From Haloechinothrix alba (lineage in GTDB: Bacteria; Actinomycetota; Actinomycetes; Mycobacteriales; Pseudonocardiaceae): a stretch of 64,000 bases of DNA. Of this stretch, positions 46,566-55,538 are shown in pieces. The DNA lies in the NCBI RefSeq assembly GCF_900188115.1, contig NZ_FZNW01000010.1:62001-126000 (forward strand). Reading direction: 5' to 3'. The translations under genes were made by a program, and so were the position numbers. Under the pieces are notes generated by a model, which was not told the origin of the DNA, made no database searches, and saw nothing but the letters and a program-made list of their open reading frames with translations. Each line of letters begins with the position of its first letter. Positions within the stretch are counted from its first letter, which is position 1.

Positions 46566-46635
46566 GTCGTCTATACTTGCCGGGTACATGCACAGGAGCC
46601 CGCGAGGAGGGCAACGGTTCGACAAGGAGGTGCGG

Positions 46636-47355
46636 ATGAGCGCGGAGCAGGGTCGCTACCACCACGGCGATCTTCCGGCAGCGATGCTGTCGGCGGTACG
46701 CGAGATCGTGCGCGAGCAGGGAATCAACGCGGTCACCCTGCGAGCGGCTGCGCGCCGCGCAGGCGTCAGCCATGCCGCGCCCGCGCACCACTTCGGCGAC
46801 AAGGTGGGGCTGCTGACAGCGTTCGCCACCGAGGGGTGCGAGATGCTGCGGGCGCGTCTCCTCGCCGCACGGGACGCTGCGGACTCCGAGCCCGCGCTAC
46901 TGGTGATCGGTACGGCCTACGTCCGCTTCGCGCTCGACGAGCCGGAGCACTTCGCCGTGATGTTCCGCGCCGACTACACCCGGCGCGACGACCCGACCTA
47001 CCGGGAGGCGCGCGAGGGAGCGTTCGCGGTGTTGCTCGATACGGTCCGCGAGGTCCGGGAGGGCCGCGAAGCAGGCTGCGCGGCCGGTGAGGACGGCGAA
47101 GGGGGCCGCGAGGGCAAGCAGGATGCCGAGAAGGACGCCGAGAAGGACGCCGAGAAGGACACCGACGAGGACGCGTTGCTGTGCGCGGCGACGGGCGCCT
47201 GGTCGCTTGTGCACGGCATCGCCACCCTGTGGCTGGACGGCAACCTGGACGCGCGGATCACCGACCAGTCAGCCGAGGACGCCGCTGCCTCGCTGATGAC
47301 GACCCTGACCGGGACAGTGTTCGAAGCGGCAGGCGATGCGTCCACCTACCAGTGA
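46636..47355 (+). CDS. TetR family regulator (WHG-type C-terminus)
   Basis: A 239-residue repressor. The DNA-binding region is MLSAVREIVREQGINAVTLR, then RAGVSHAAPAHHFGDKVGLL; the C-terminal ligand domain has the WHG-type pattern (FALDEPEHFAVMFRAD, then SLVHGIATLWLDGNL). AAGGAGG lies six bases before the ATG at 46636, so the longer frame through the operator is not used. A segment near residue 163 consists of three 12-bp repeats coding DAEK in an acidic loop. It probably represses the divergent MMPL transporter through the perfect inverted repeat between them. Confidence 0.9.
   Translation: MSAEQGRYHHGDLPAAMLSAVREIVREQGINAVTLRAAARRAGVSHAAPAHHFGDKVGLLTAFATEGCEMLRARLLAARDAADSEPALLVIGTAYVRFALDEPEHFAVMFRADYTRRDDPTYREAREGAFAVLLDTVREVREGREAGCAAGEDGEGGREGKQDAEKDAEKDAEKDTDEDALLCAATGAWSLVHGIATLWLDGNLDARITDQSAEDAAASLMTTLTGTVFEAAGDASTYQ
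47122..47160. repeat. 12-bp triplicated repeat in the TetR gene
   Basis: GACGCCGAGAAG-type units occur three times in a row (first copy GATGCCGAGAAG), followed by a further GAC. They encode three DAEK repeats in an exposed acidic linker, in frame. Confidence 0.85.
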
Positions 47356-47393
47356 GCGAGTGCCCTGCGAGCGAGTGCCCAGCTAGTGAGTGC

Positions 47394-48932
47394 TCAGCGC
47401 ATCGGGATGTCGTGCGTGTCCAGCAGGTGGTCACCGGAACGCAACGTCGCTACCGCCCGCGCATCCCGGAGCTCGTCCCCGGTGACGCCGGAGGCGAGCA
47501 GGCAGGTGTACGGCCTGCCCGCGGGGACCTCCGCCTGACACGAGCCGAGGGACCGGCCGTCGCCGATGACCGCCAGATCGACCGTTCCCGAGTGCCAGGG
47601 GACGGTGCGGGCGAGCAGCTCGCCGTGACGCAGCTCCACCTGCGGCCGGGCGAGCGGCGAGCCGCCGGGGTCCGGCAGCGGTTCCGACACGTCCGGCGCG
47701 CGGCGCCGCTCGCTGTCGCCATCGGAGCCGGTCGGCACGCCGTGCGCCTCACCAGGGCCCCTGGGCGTCTGCACCGCGCCTGACGTGACGTCGGCCCGCT
47801 GTTCCGCGTCGCCACCGAGGGTCACCGGAAGTGGCGCCTCGCCGACGTCGAGCGATGCGGTGGCCTCCCGCGGGCTCCTGGGGAACTCGTTGCCCCGCTC
47901 CCGCGCGGAGAACCGGAAGCTGTCCGGGCCGGAGTGCCCGGGTTGCGGGATGTAGGTGACCGAGGACCCGGTGAACCACTCGCCTTCCGATTTGTCCAGC
48001 ACCCCGTTCTCGGGTGCCTCCTCGATGCGGAACCGTGGCTCGTCGACGTCACCGAACGACTCCACCGGAAGCTCCAGCCTGGTCGGTTGCGACCACGGGA
48101 CCTCGACGGCGAACGGCTGGGCCACGTACCCGGGTACCACCGTGTCGGCGAACGCAGGCGGGTTGGTCTCGTCTTCCTCGATCACCACGCCCTCGGGGTC
48201 GACCTCGGAACGCAGCGCGTACCGGCCGGGGGTGACATCGGAGATATCCACCCACTGGAACGCCAGATCCCGGTGGTAGATGTCGCGCCACCCCGGCGAG
48301 ACACCCATGTCGAGCTCATCCGCCTCGGGGTTGTGTTGCTCGCAGAAGTTCAGCCCGTCGACCGTGTACGCGGCCTCGTCCGGCCCCCACGGGTCGACGT
48401 GCTCGGAGTCGACGAGGCAGAAGCCGACCTTCTGGGCCGGCGCCACCTCCTTCGTCCGGTTCTCGTTCCACAGTGAGTACGCGGCGGCATCGTGCAGGTG
48501 CCAGTGGCCGTGGCCGTCGGCGTTCTCGAACAGGATGCGAGGCGCAGGACTGGTCGTGCGGGCCTCGGAACCACCGTCCGAGTCGTAGAGCCGCTGGTAC
48601 ACCTCGGTCATCTCGCCGGAGGAACGAGCCGTGCCGTACAGCTCGAGCGGGCCGCTGCCCTGGTTGTGCACGTAGCCGTCGAAGCGTAGCAGTGCGCGGG
48701 TCCCCGAGGAGTCGGTGTAGGTCGTGGTGATCGCCCTGCCGACCGGGTCGGCCACCAGGTCGGGAAGCTCGTCCGTGCGGTCTGCGGGATCGGCGCCCGC
48801 CGTCGGCCCGAGGCCGGCCGCGAGCATTCCCGCCGCGAGCATGATGGCCGGGCAGGTGCGAGCCAGGGTCCGGCGGGGCCGGCTCGACCGGGCACGAGCG
48901 ACCCGGCTGGTGGACGTCGCGGGCTCCGTCAT
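47394..48932 (-). CDS. secreted lysyl oxidase-like protein
   Basis: A 512-residue exported protein. The N-terminus is basic, then hydrophobic ([19 protein letters not shown]), a signal peptide. A bacterial lysyl oxidase-type domain covers about residues 50-265, with the copper-ligand block [24 protein letters not shown] and [26 protein letters not shown] cadherin/Big-type domain follows (about 285-375; [20 protein letters not shown]), then a low-complexity tail. Lysyl oxidases oxidise lysine side chains to aldehydes; activity of bacterial members is little studied and cannot be confirmed. CATCCT seven bases before the ATG and a 21-bp tandem repeat lie upstream. Confidence 0.78.
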   Translation of the reverse strand: MTEPATSTSRVARARSSRPRRTLARTCPAIMLAAGMLAAGLGPTAGADPADRTDELPDLVADPVGRAITTTYTDSSGTRALLRFDGYVHNQGSGPLELYGTARSSGEMTEVYQRLYDSDGGSEARTTSPAPRILFENADGHGHWHLHDAAAYSLWNENRTKEVAPAQKVGFCLVDSEHVDPWGPDEAAYTVDGLNFCEQHNPEADELDMGVSPGWRDIYHRDLAFQWVDISDVTPGRYALRSEVDPEGVVIEEDETNPPAFADTVVPGYVAQPFAVEVPWSQPTRLELPVESFGDVDEPRFRIEEAPENGVLDKSEGEWFTGSSVTYIPQPGHSGPDSFRFSARERGNEFPRSPREATASLDVGEAPLPVTLGGDAEQRADVTSGAVQTPRGPGEAHGVPTGSDGDSERRRAPDVSEPLPDPGGSPLARPQVELRHGELLARTVPWHSGTVDLAVIGDGRSLGSCQAEVPAGRPYTCLLASGVTGDELRDARAVATLRSGDHLLDTHDIPMR

Positions 48933-48958
48933 GCACGACAGGATGCCCGGTGCCGGCA

Positions 48959-48998
48959 AGTCATGCCACCCCCGTGGCGAGTCATGCCACCCCCGTGG
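48959..48998. repeat. 19-bp tandem repeat upstream of the lysyl oxidase-like gene
   Basis: AGTCATGCCACCCCCGTGG occurs at 48959-48977 and 48980-48998 with a 21-base period, about two helical turns. It ends 27 bases upstream of the start codon of the minus-strand gene and contains the inverted pair CCAC/GTGG. It is a possible regulator-binding array. Confidence 0.75.
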
Positions 48999-49012
48999 GA
49001 CGCGTCGCGCCG

Positions 49013-49450
49013 CTACTCCATGAAACCGCGCACGCGCGTGACGTCTATGCGCAGCGCGGCGGGGAACTGCGCGCCGAAGGCCTCCGGGCTCCCGCTGACG
49101 TGGACCATGCCTACGCGGTACTTCTCCAGGTACGCCGGGTGCTCGTGCGGCGGGGGCGCGTCGTCCACCGGGGTGGCCGTGCCCCGTAGCACCACGATGT
49201 CGCCGCCGCTCGCGCCGCTGTTGAAATGCAGGGACACCCGCGGACGGTGCCGGATGTGGGTCAGGCGGTGCGCGCTCGGGAGGTTGTACACCAGCACGCT
49301 GCCGTCCTCCCACAGGAACCACACGGGGTTCGGCTGCGGCGTGCCGTCCTGTCCGACGGTGCTCAGCCAGATCAGGGCGTCGTCGCGGAGCCGCTCGCGG
49401 ACGCGGCGGCCGAAGGCTGTCTGCGGGTCGGGAAGCGCGGCGGACGTCAT
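49013..49450 (-). CDS. PPOX-class F420-dependent oxidoreductase
   Basis: A 145-residue split-barrel protein of the actinobacterial PPOX/F420 family (TIGR03667-like): [43 protein letters not shown] and [17 protein letters not shown]. Such proteins bind F420 or FMN and reduce unknown substrates. The ATG at 49450 follows TAGCCT (49458-49463, minus strand) by seven bases, a leaderless start; the longer frame is unlikely. Confidence 0.85.
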   Translation of the reverse strand: MTSAALPDPQTAFGRRVRERLRDDALIWLSTVGQDGTPQPNPVWFLWEDGSVLVYNLPSAHRLTHIRHRPRVSLHFNSGASGGDIVVLRGTATPVDDAPPPHEHPAYLEKYRVGMVHVSGSPEAFGAQFPAALRIDVTRVRGFME

Positions 49451-49667
49451 GAACGCCAGGCTAGCGCTGCCGGAACGTGGCGCGCACAGCGCAACGGCCG
49501 GGCCGCTCACCGCCTGCGGGAGAGGCGCATGCGGCCGGTGCGGATCACGCGATGGCATACACCCGAGCGTGCAAGAGGTCCGGCGCGGGATGATGGGGGA
49601 CACAACTCAACTGGATCCCGGCAGGGCGCCACAAGCGAAACGCCGGGCGGACAAAGGAGTCACCACC

Positions 49668-50750
49668 ATGACCCTGGGAGTATTCGAACGAGGAACGGGC
49701 CACGAGCAGGTCGTGTTCTGCCACGACCCGGACAGCGGGCTCGAGGCGATCGTCGGGCTCTACTCGACGGCGCTGGGCCCCGGCCTCGGCGGCACGCGCT
49801 TCTACCCCTACGGCACCGAGGACGCGGCGATCACCGACGTGCTCAACCTGTCCAAGGGGATGGCTTACAAGAACGCGCTCGCCGGCATCCCGCACGGCGG
49901 CGGGAAGGCCGTGATCATCGGCGACCCGAGCACCGACAAGTCCGATGCGCTGCTGCGCGCGTACGGGCACTTCGTCGACTCGCTCGGTGGTCGCTACATC
50001 ACCGCGTGCGACATGGGCACCGCCGTGCCGGACATGGACATCATCGCCGGTGTCACCCGGCACGTGACCAGCAAGTCGCCCGCGCTCGGCGGTGGGGGTG
50101 ACCCGTCGGTGTTGACCGCGTACGGCGTGTTCCGTGGCATGCTTGCCTGTGCCGAGCACCGCTGGGGCAGTGCCTCGTTGGCCGGTAAGCGGGTCGGGAT
50201 CGCCGGTGTCGGCAAGGTCGGCCACCTGCTGCTGGAACACGTCCTGGACAGCGGCGGTTCGGTGGTGGTGACGGATGTGCGGCAGGAGGCGATCGACAAG
50301 GTCCGCACGGCGCACCCCGAGGTCGACGTCGTCGCCGACACCGATGCCCTGATCGGTGCGGACCTCGACGTGTTCGCGCCGTGCGCGCTGGGTGGGGTGC
50401 TCAACGACGTCACCGTGCCGGTGCTGCGCGCGCCGGTGGTGTGTGGCGCGGCGAACAACCAGCTCGACCACGACGGGCTGGACGCCGAGCTGGCCGCCCG
50501 CGGCATCCTTTACGCGCCGGATTACCTCGTCAACGCCGGTGGGGTCATCAACGTCGCCGACGAGCTGCACGGATACAGCTTCGAACGTGCCAGGGCTCGC
50601 GCCGACCGGATCTTCGGCACCACCAAGCAGGTACTCGAACACGCCGCGAGCGAGGGGATCCCGCCTGCCTCAGCAGCCGACCGCATCGCCGAGCAGCGCA
50701 TGCGCGATGCCGCGAGCCGGAAGGGCTCCGCAGCCGAGCCGGCAGGCTGA
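49668..50750 (+). CDS. vdh: valine (branched-chain amino acid) dehydrogenase
   Basis: A 360-residue NAD-dependent Leu/Val/Phe dehydrogenase, similar in length to Streptomyces Vdh. The substrate domain has [13 protein letters not shown] and the catalytic lysine in [18 protein letters not shown]; the nucleotide motif is [15 protein letters not shown], and GAANNQLD is the conserved late block. It deaminates valine, leucine or isoleucine to oxo acids, feeding branched-chain catabolism and fatty acid precursors. The ATG at 49668 has AAAGGAG upstream. Residues after 345 are a short unconserved tail. It is divergent from the F420/PPOX gene. Confidence 0.92.
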   Translation: MTLGVFERGTGHEQVVFCHDPDSGLEAIVGLYSTALGPGLGGTRFYPYGTEDAAITDVLNLSKGMAYKNALAGIPHGGGKAVIIGDPSTDKSDALLRAYGHFVDSLGGRYITACDMGTAVPDMDIIAGVTRHVTSKSPALGGGGDPSVLTAYGVFRGMLACAEHRWGSASLAGKRVGIAGVGKVGHLLLEHVLDSGGSVVVTDVRQEAIDKVRTAHPEVDVVADTDALIGADLDVFAPCALGGVLNDVTVPVLRAPVVCGAANNQLDHDGLDAELAARGILYAPDYLVNAGGVINVADELHGYSFERARARADRIFGTTKQVLEHAASEGIPPASAADRIAEQRMRDAASRKGSAAEPAG

Positions 50751-50814
50751 CCCAGCCGGCTGACCCGGCGCGCGGGTGCGGTGACGGGCTGCTGCCCCCT
50801 ACCCCGCGTGAGGG

Positions 50815-50869
50815 CGAGCCGAGGGAACCCCTCGATACAGATTGTGTACCCAAGGGGCCCTTCGGCTCG
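50815..50869. repeat. 55-bp palindromic repeat, copy 2
   Basis: The inverted relative of the element at 42649-42703: outer arms CGAGCCGA and CCTTCGGCTCG, inner AACCCCTCGATAC and GTACCCAAGGGG. It lies in the gap after vdh, where it could act as a transcription terminator. Confidence 0.85.
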
Positions 50870-50912
50870 CCCCTGCCGACTCTGTCGGTGCCCGCTGGTA
50901 GAGCTTCCGGGT

Positions 50913-51380
50913 ATGGCGACATGGGCAGAGATCGAGAGGGAGGTACCCGAGTTCGCGTCGCGGGTGCGGCAGCGGTTCGACTCGGGTACGCACAAGACCC
51001 TGGCCACCGTGCGTCCGGACGGGTCGCCGCGCATCAGCGCGATCGAGGCGGCGTTCGTCGACGGCGAGCTGACCCTGGGCATGATGCCGGGCTCGGTGAA
51101 GCTCCGGGACGTGCAGCGCGATCCACGGATCGCGCTGCACTGCCCCACGGTGGACGCTCCGGACGAGGAGAACCCGGGCGAGTGGTCGGGGGACGCCAAG
51201 CTCGCAGGGGTGCTCGTCGAGAACGGCGAGTCATCCGGTGCCGAGCCGTCCGAGGGCAGCCACTTCGCGATCGACATCCGCGAGCTGGTCCTGATCTATA
51301 TCGGCGGCGACCCCGCCGACCGCATGGTGATCGAGAGCTGGCACGCGGGAACCGGCTGGCGCAGGCGCGAGCGGAAGTGA
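50913..51380 (+). CDS. pyridoxamine 5'-phosphate oxidase-family (split-barrel) protein
   Basis: A 155-residue FMN- or F420-binding split barrel, distinct from pdxH: HKTLATVRPDGSPRISAIEA, ELTLGMMPGSVKLRDVQRDPRIALH and SHFAIDIRELVLIYIGGDPADRMVIESW. Members are often annotated as general stress or F420-dependent enzymes; the role is unknown. The ATG at 50913 is used. It follows the second palindromic repeat. Confidence 0.82.
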   Translation: MATWAEIEREVPEFASRVRQRFDSGTHKTLATVRPDGSPRISAIEAAFVDGELTLGMMPGSVKLRDVQRDPRIALHCPTVDAPDEENPGEWSGDAKLAGVLVENGESSGAEPSEGSHFAIDIRELVLIYIGGDPADRMVIESWHAGTGWRRRERK

Positions 51381-51426
51381 GTGGAGTGGTTCGCCCTGGT
51401 GCGGCGCGGTACTGCAGACTGGTCGA

Positions 51427-52347
51427 GTGACTCGGTTGCGGCCTGCGGGCGTACGCGCGGTGACGCTGGTGGCAGGCGTCGCGCTCGCGGCCGGATGCTC
51501 GGGTAGCGCGTTGTCCGGTCAGCAGGAGGCGGGGCAGGCGCGAGATGCCATGTCGAGCGCTCCGGCCGGTGCGCAGGCGCCACCGCGACGCGATGCCGGA
51601 CCTGCCCCGTCAACCGGTGCGGACACGCAACCGCCGAACAGCTACTCCGACTGGCAGGTCGGTGAGAAGCCGTTGCCGGTGCGCTCCGACGGGTTCGGCG
51701 AGGTACTCCCGACCCCGCCCGAGCTGCGGCAACGCAGGCTGCCGACACCCGAGTCGCTAGCCACGCAGCCCGATGACCGGTTCCGGTCGTCCGTGCATCG
51801 CATCGGCCCCGAGGTTCGGGAGCGGATGGGCGAGTCCTGGCGGCCCGGGTGTCCCATGGACCTCGACGACCTTCGCTACGTGCGACTGAGCTTCTGGGGA
51901 TTCGACGACCGGGCGCATGTCGGCGAACTCATCGTTCATCACCGGGCAGCGCAGGACATCACCCGGGTGTTCGAGAAGCTGTTCCGCGCGGAGTTCCCCA
52001 TCGAGCGGATGCGCATCGTCACGTCGCCGGAGCTGCCCGCCGAGCCCACCGGAGACGGGAACAACACGGCCGCGTTCGTGTGCCGCCAGGCACGGCAGCA
52101 GGCCGACTGGTCGGCCCACGCGTACGGCCTCGCGGTCGACATCAACCCGTTCCAGAATCCCTACCATCGCGATGACCTCGTGTTGCCCGAACGCGCGAGC
52201 GCGTACCTCGACCGGAGCCGGGAGCGGCCGGGGATGATCCATCCCGACGGCGTCGTGACCCGCGCGTTCGCCGAAGTCGACTGGACGTGGGGTGGGTCGT
52301 GGCACGAGCCACGCGACTACATGCACTTCTCGGCTACCGGTCACTGA
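51427..52347 (+). CDS. M15-family D,D-carboxypeptidase-like lipoprotein
   Basis: A 306-residue exported protein. The signal peptide ends in a lipobox (LAAGCSGS, Cys at about 24). A Pro/Ala/Gly-rich spacer leads to a peptidase M15_4 domain: HHRAAQDITRVFEKLFRAEFP, then the zinc motif SAHAYGLAVDINPFQNPY (His and Asp ligands) and the final W-PRDYMHFS with the third His. It probably trims peptidoglycan stem peptides. The GTG at 51427 follows CAGACT by six bases, a weak leaderless signal. Confidence 0.87.
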   Translation: MTRLRPAGVRAVTLVAGVALAAGCSGSALSGQQEAGQARDAMSSAPAGAQAPPRRDAGPAPSTGADTQPPNSYSDWQVGEKPLPVRSDGFGEVLPTPPELRQRRLPTPESLATQPDDRFRSSVHRIGPEVRERMGESWRPGCPMDLDDLRYVRLSFWGFDDRAHVGELIVHHRAAQDITRVFEKLFRAEFPIERMRIVTSPELPAEPTGDGNNTAAFVCRQARQQADWSAHAYGLAVDINPFQNPYHRDDLVLPERASAYLDRSRERPGMIHPDGVVTRAFAEVDWTWGGSWHEPRDYMHFSATGH

Positions 52348-52663
52348 CTGTCCGGGGCGTGTCGAACGCGGGACTTCGGCGCGCATCGGGGTGCGAGCAC
52401 CGCTTTGTGCGCGGGTGATCGAGTGCCCCTCGACAGCGCAATGCTGCCCTGAACCCGGCTAGTTTGCGCGATCCGGGCAAGTAGGTCTCGCAACGTAGTG
52501 GGTAGAGGACGCCGGCGTCATAGAGGACGATGAACCCCACCGGCTACGACAACCCCATTTCCTGATTGAGCGTGGTGCCGAGTTGGGCGGCTGGTCGTCC
52601 CCGGGAGCCGGACCGGGAGCCGGCCCAGGGTGCGACACTCCTGATCCATCACTTACGGGTGCG
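52348..52663. other. 316-base region without a recognised gene
   Basis: Only short frames are present. A 12-base tandem motif (CCGGGAGCCGGM, twice) lies near 52600-52625. The stretch around 52490-52565 is less GC-rich than the flanks and might hold a promoter for the small frame that follows, but no clear -10 at leaderless distance was seen. Confidence 0.4.
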
Positions 52664-52897
52664 ATGACGAGCCCGGACACGAGGGAAGCCAATTCGTCCG
52701 GCGGCAGGGCCAGCTCGGCCCCGTTATGGTTGGCAGGGCGGATCGCGCAGTATGGCCGTGTGTTGTTCGATGACGATCCGCGCGCCCGTGTGGCGTGGCA
52801 GGCCGATGCACGGGTGCGCTACCTCGACGAGATGCCCGTGGTCCGCGCACGCTACGCCGAACGTCTCAGCCGGCCGGCCCACTGGGCAGACCGGTAG
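52664..52897 (+). CDS. hypothetical 77-residue protein
   Basis: A short frame coding an Arg/Ala-rich protein (LWLAGRIAQYGRVLFDDDPRA, then VRYLDEMPVVRARYAERL) with amphipathic helices and no known motif. Codon use looks genuine (G/C third positions in a plausible protein-like sequence). Its 3' end overlaps the end of the convergent DUF5131 gene by 32 bases. The ATG at 52664 was chosen over an upstream in-frame start at 52583, which would add only Gly/Pro repeats. No family is recognised. Confidence 0.45.
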   Translation: MTSPDTREANSSGGRASSAPLWLAGRIAQYGRVLFDDDPRARVAWQADARVRYLDEMPVVRARYAERLSRPAHWADR

Positions 52898-53693
52898 TCA
52901 CACCTCGGGGCAGCGCTGGCATCTCGTCCCACGTGTGCCCGTCCAGGACGCGCCCACCCGCATTGCGTGTCCTTCCTCCCCACTGCTTGAACAGGAACGG
53001 GACACCCGCCGTTCGGCAACGGTCCCGCACGTCGCGCGCCCAGTCCGCGTGCATCGGGCGGGCCCGGTTGCCCGACTCGCCGCCGACGTAGACCCAGTCC
53101 AGCCCGGTGACGTCGAGACTGGGCACCGGCCCCAGCAGCGGTTGCAGCGACAGGAATCGCACGGCCGCGGGTGCCTCGCGTAACCTGCGGGCGCGCCACA
53201 CGTACTGGTCGCTTTCCACCGTGACTCCCCACCACACGTTTTCAAGGGGTTCGGGCTGGACCCGTCGTAGCAGCCCGGTCATTCTGGCCGGTCGTTTGGT
53301 GAGCACGAAGAAGACGTGCCAGTGGGCGCGACGCATGGTGTGGACGATCTCGCGCACGAATGAGTCCGGAACCTGCGGATGGAAGATGTCGCTCATCGAC
53401 CCGACGAAGATCAGCCGCGGTCTGCGCCAGTGCAGCGGGGTGTCGAGCTTGTCGGGGTGCAGGGTCAGCGCGAAGCCGGGACCGCTGGTGCGCGCATCGC
53501 CGTCGCGCTGGTAACGGACGTTGCCCATCGCCTTGAGACGCGCCGCGAAGGAGAGCGCGTAGCAGTGGTCGCAGCCCGGGCTGACGGTGTCACATCCCGT
53601 GGTCGGGTTCCAGGTCGCCGACTCGATCTGACCGTTGCGGGTGCGCTCGTTCTCGGCTCGAGTGGGCACGAGATCACCGTCCTGGACGTCCAC
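52866..53693 (-). CDS. DUF5131 (phage Gp37/Gp68-like) protein
   Basis: A 275-residue protein of the Gp37/Gp68 family: IESATWNPTTGCDTVSPGCDHCYA contains three cysteines in a radical-SAM-like spacing (C-x6-C-x2-C), followed by LIFVGSMSDIFHPQVPDSFV, WHVFFVLTKRPARM and WVYVGGESGNRARPM. The family occurs in phages and in bacterial defence-like islands, often beside three-Cys-motif partner TcmP; no TcmP is visible here. It may bind an iron-sulfur cluster, but the reaction is unknown. The GTG at 53693 is the first start; a shorter start is possible. No other phage genes are near. Confidence 0.85.
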   Translation of the reverse strand: MDVQDGDLVPTRAENERTRNGQIESATWNPTTGCDTVSPGCDHCYALSFAARLKAMGNVRYQRDGDARTSGPGFALTLHPDKLDTPLHWRRPRLIFVGSMSDIFHPQVPDSFVREIVHTMRRAHWHVFFVLTKRPARMTGLLRRVQPEPLENVWWGVTVESDQYVWRARRLREAPAAVRFLSLQPLLGPVPSLDVTGLDWVYVGGESGNRARPMHADWARDVRDRCRTAGVPFLFKQWGGRTRNAGGRVLDGHTWDEMPALPRGVTTGLPSGPAG

Positions 53694-53741
53694 GTCAGGT
53701 CGTGGGTGTTACCAGGACCGTGGCGCCACCCGTGCCCGCTG

Positions 53742-54827
53742 TCAACCGCGGCGGAACAGCCAGTCCAGGCGCGGCTCGACGAGCGGCCGGAAGAGGGAAC
53801 GCACCGGTCCGCTCGCGAGCACGACGGTGAGCACCAGCCCGAGCAGGACCGTCACGGCGACTCCCGACGGCGTGTGGAGCCACTCCACGCGGTCGTACAG
53901 GCCGGTGTACTCGGGGCCCTTGATCACGTAGCGGTGCAGGAGGTACACGTACAGGCTGCCCGCCCCGAGCGAGGTGAACCACACGCTGCGGCGGGGTACG
54001 AGCGCGAAGAAGGCGGTGAGCAGGCCGAACGCCCCCACGAGGATGACCGACCGGGCCAGCATGCCTTTCACGTCGCCGACGCCCAGCGACGCGTAGCCGT
54101 AGGTGAAGTACAGCCAGTCCAGCGAGTAGGAACGCAGGAGCAGGTACGCCACAGCGACCGCACCCGCGAACGCCAGCACCGCCGCGGCCCGGACGGCGAC
54201 CGTGTGCAGGAGCGCGACATACCGTTCGACCGGCAGCACCAAGCCGATCACGAAGAACGGCAGGAACCCGAGGGTGCGGTACATGTCCAGCGTCTCGGGC
54301 AGCGCCAAGACCCCGGACGACACGGAGATCGCGACAGCGACGACGACCGCGGTCGCGGGCTTCATCGCGCGCCACAGCGGCGCGGACAGCCGCCAGATGA
54401 ACAGGGTACAGAGGAACCACATCGCGTAGCTCGGGTCGGCCACGTTGATCTCGTTCGACGCGCCGTCCAGGAAGTACGCCTTGAACAGCTCGAAGGTCAC
54501 CTCGAAGACGAGGTACGGGACGACGATCGTGGTGATGACGCGCCGCGACTGTCGTGGTGTGGCGGTGAAGCCGCGGGACAGGTACCCGGCCATGAGGACG
54601 AACGCAGGCATGTGGAACGCGTAGATGCTGATGAACAGCACTGTCGCCATGGACGAGCCCTCGGTGAGCGGCTCGACCGCGTGCCCGATCACCACCAGCG
54701 CGATGGCCAGGAATTTCGCATTGTCGACGAAACTGTCACGAGAACGACTTTCCCGAGAAATTTCCCCCTGTTCGTTCCGTCGTTCCGGGACGGCGATACC
54801 TGCTCCCGTGCGAGATCGTTCCGCCAT
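53742..54827 (-). CDS. acyltransferase-3 family membrane protein
   Basis: A 361-residue membrane acyltransferase with about ten spans, resembling fucose 4-O-acetylase types. The conserved N-terminal block is DSFVDNAKFLAIALVVIGHAVEPL, with the catalytic-type His, and YAFHMPAFVLMAGYLSRGF. It probably acetylates a surface glycan or lipid. The ATG at 54827 gives a proper cytosolic N-terminus; the frame extends 30 codons upstream but into AT-richer sequence. It stands alone upstream of a 300-base gene-free region. Confidence 0.86.
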   Translation of the reverse strand: MAERSRTGAGIAVPERRNEQGEISRESRSRDSFVDNAKFLAIALVVIGHAVEPLTEGSSMATVLFISIYAFHMPAFVLMAGYLSRGFTATPRQSRRVITTIVVPYLVFEVTFELFKAYFLDGASNEINVADPSYAMWFLCTLFIWRLSAPLWRAMKPATAVVVAVAISVSSGVLALPETLDMYRTLGFLPFFVIGLVLPVERYVALLHTVAVRAAAVLAFAGAVAVAYLLLRSYSLDWLYFTYGYASLGVGDVKGMLARSVILVGAFGLLTAFFALVPRRSVWFTSLGAGSLYVYLLHRYVIKGPEYTGLYDRVEWLHTPSGVAVTVLLGLVLTVVLASGPVRSLFRPLVEPRLDWLFRRG

Positions 54828-55200
54828 GCGACCGAGTGTCGCAGGTCGATAATTCTTCTGGTCGGGCAGACCGCTGTCTCGGCACCCGGATTCGGGCATT
54901 CGGAAATCAATGAACATGCTCTCCGCGTGGTGCTCGATACGCGCATTCTGCTTATCGGACGATGTCGGCGGACCGTCGGGACGTTCCGCTCCCCGGGCCC
55001 GTTTGCTGCTGTGGCCGCGTCGTTGACCAGTAAAGGGGAGCTCCGGCGACCTTCTTCCTGCGATTCCGGAACGGCCTGGCCGGAGAGAGGGGTGCTGCCC
55101 GTGACATATTCGAAGCTGCGGAAATGCGGATATGAACAGATATGGATCAATCGAACCGGTGGGGAGTGCGGAATCTCTCGAGGAATCGGGGAGTCGCGCG
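54828..55200. promoter_or_regulatory. 373-base divergent intergenic region of lower GC content
   Basis: Less GC-rich than the genome around it, with AT-rich clusters near 54855-54865, 54900-54920 and 55100-55145. It should contain promoters of the leftward acyltransferase and the rightward small membrane protein. An in-frame ATG at 55132 would extend the latter by 23 residues. No repeat or RNA gene was recognised. Confidence 0.5.
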
Positions 55201-55527
55201 ATGGTTTTTCGTCGAGTTAATGTACTCGTCGGCCTCGTGTGTGGATTGTTCGCCGCGGTGATCGCTGTTCACATCGTGCTTTTCGTTGCGGAAACGAACC
55301 TCGGCAACCCGTTCGCGCATCTCGTTTCGCACTGGGCCGATGGTGTGTCTTTCGGCCTCGGTGACCTGTTCCTGACCGGCAACGAGAAGCTGCAGCTCGC
55401 GCTCAACCAGGGGGCGGCCGCCGCCTGCCGGCCCCTGGCGGCGGCCGCCCACACAGTGCTGAAGCCGGGTAGGTGCGCCACGGATCCGGGTGGATCATCC
55501 CTTCCCCGCCCGCCCCGAGTTCGTTAG
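55201..55527 (+). CDS. small membrane protein with hairpin-bearing C-terminal coding end
   Basis: A 108-residue protein whose N-terminal half has one clear membrane span (VLVGLVCGLFAAVIAVHIVLF) and then AHLVSHWADGVSFGLGDLFLTGNEKLQLALNQGAA. This resembles small actinobacterial two-span proteins, but the expected second span is replaced by CRPLAAAAHTVLKP and a polar tail. The coding end contains a perfect 14-bp inverted repeat. GGGGAG lies seven bases before the ATG at 55201. Either the family is different or the 3' part was altered by a frameshift. Confidence 0.6.
   Translation: MVFRRVNVLVGLVCGLFAAVIAVHIVLFVAETNLGNPFAHLVSHWADGVSFGLGDLFLTGNEKLQLALNQGAAAACRPLAAAAHTVLKPGRCATDPGGSSLPRPPRVR
55412..55450. 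terminator. strong GC hairpin inside the end of the small membrane protein gene
   Basis: GGGCGGCCGCCGCC (55412-55425) and GGCGGCGGCCGCCC (55437-55450) are perfect inverted arms with an 11-base loop. It lies about 90 bases before the start of the following amidohydrolase gene and could insulate it. Confidence 0.5.
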
Positions 55528-55538
55528 CGTTGCGAACC

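Noticed and set aside
52348-52663. Short AT-richer stretch as an attachment-site remnant
   Set aside because: No tRNA fragment, integrase or direct repeats flank it.
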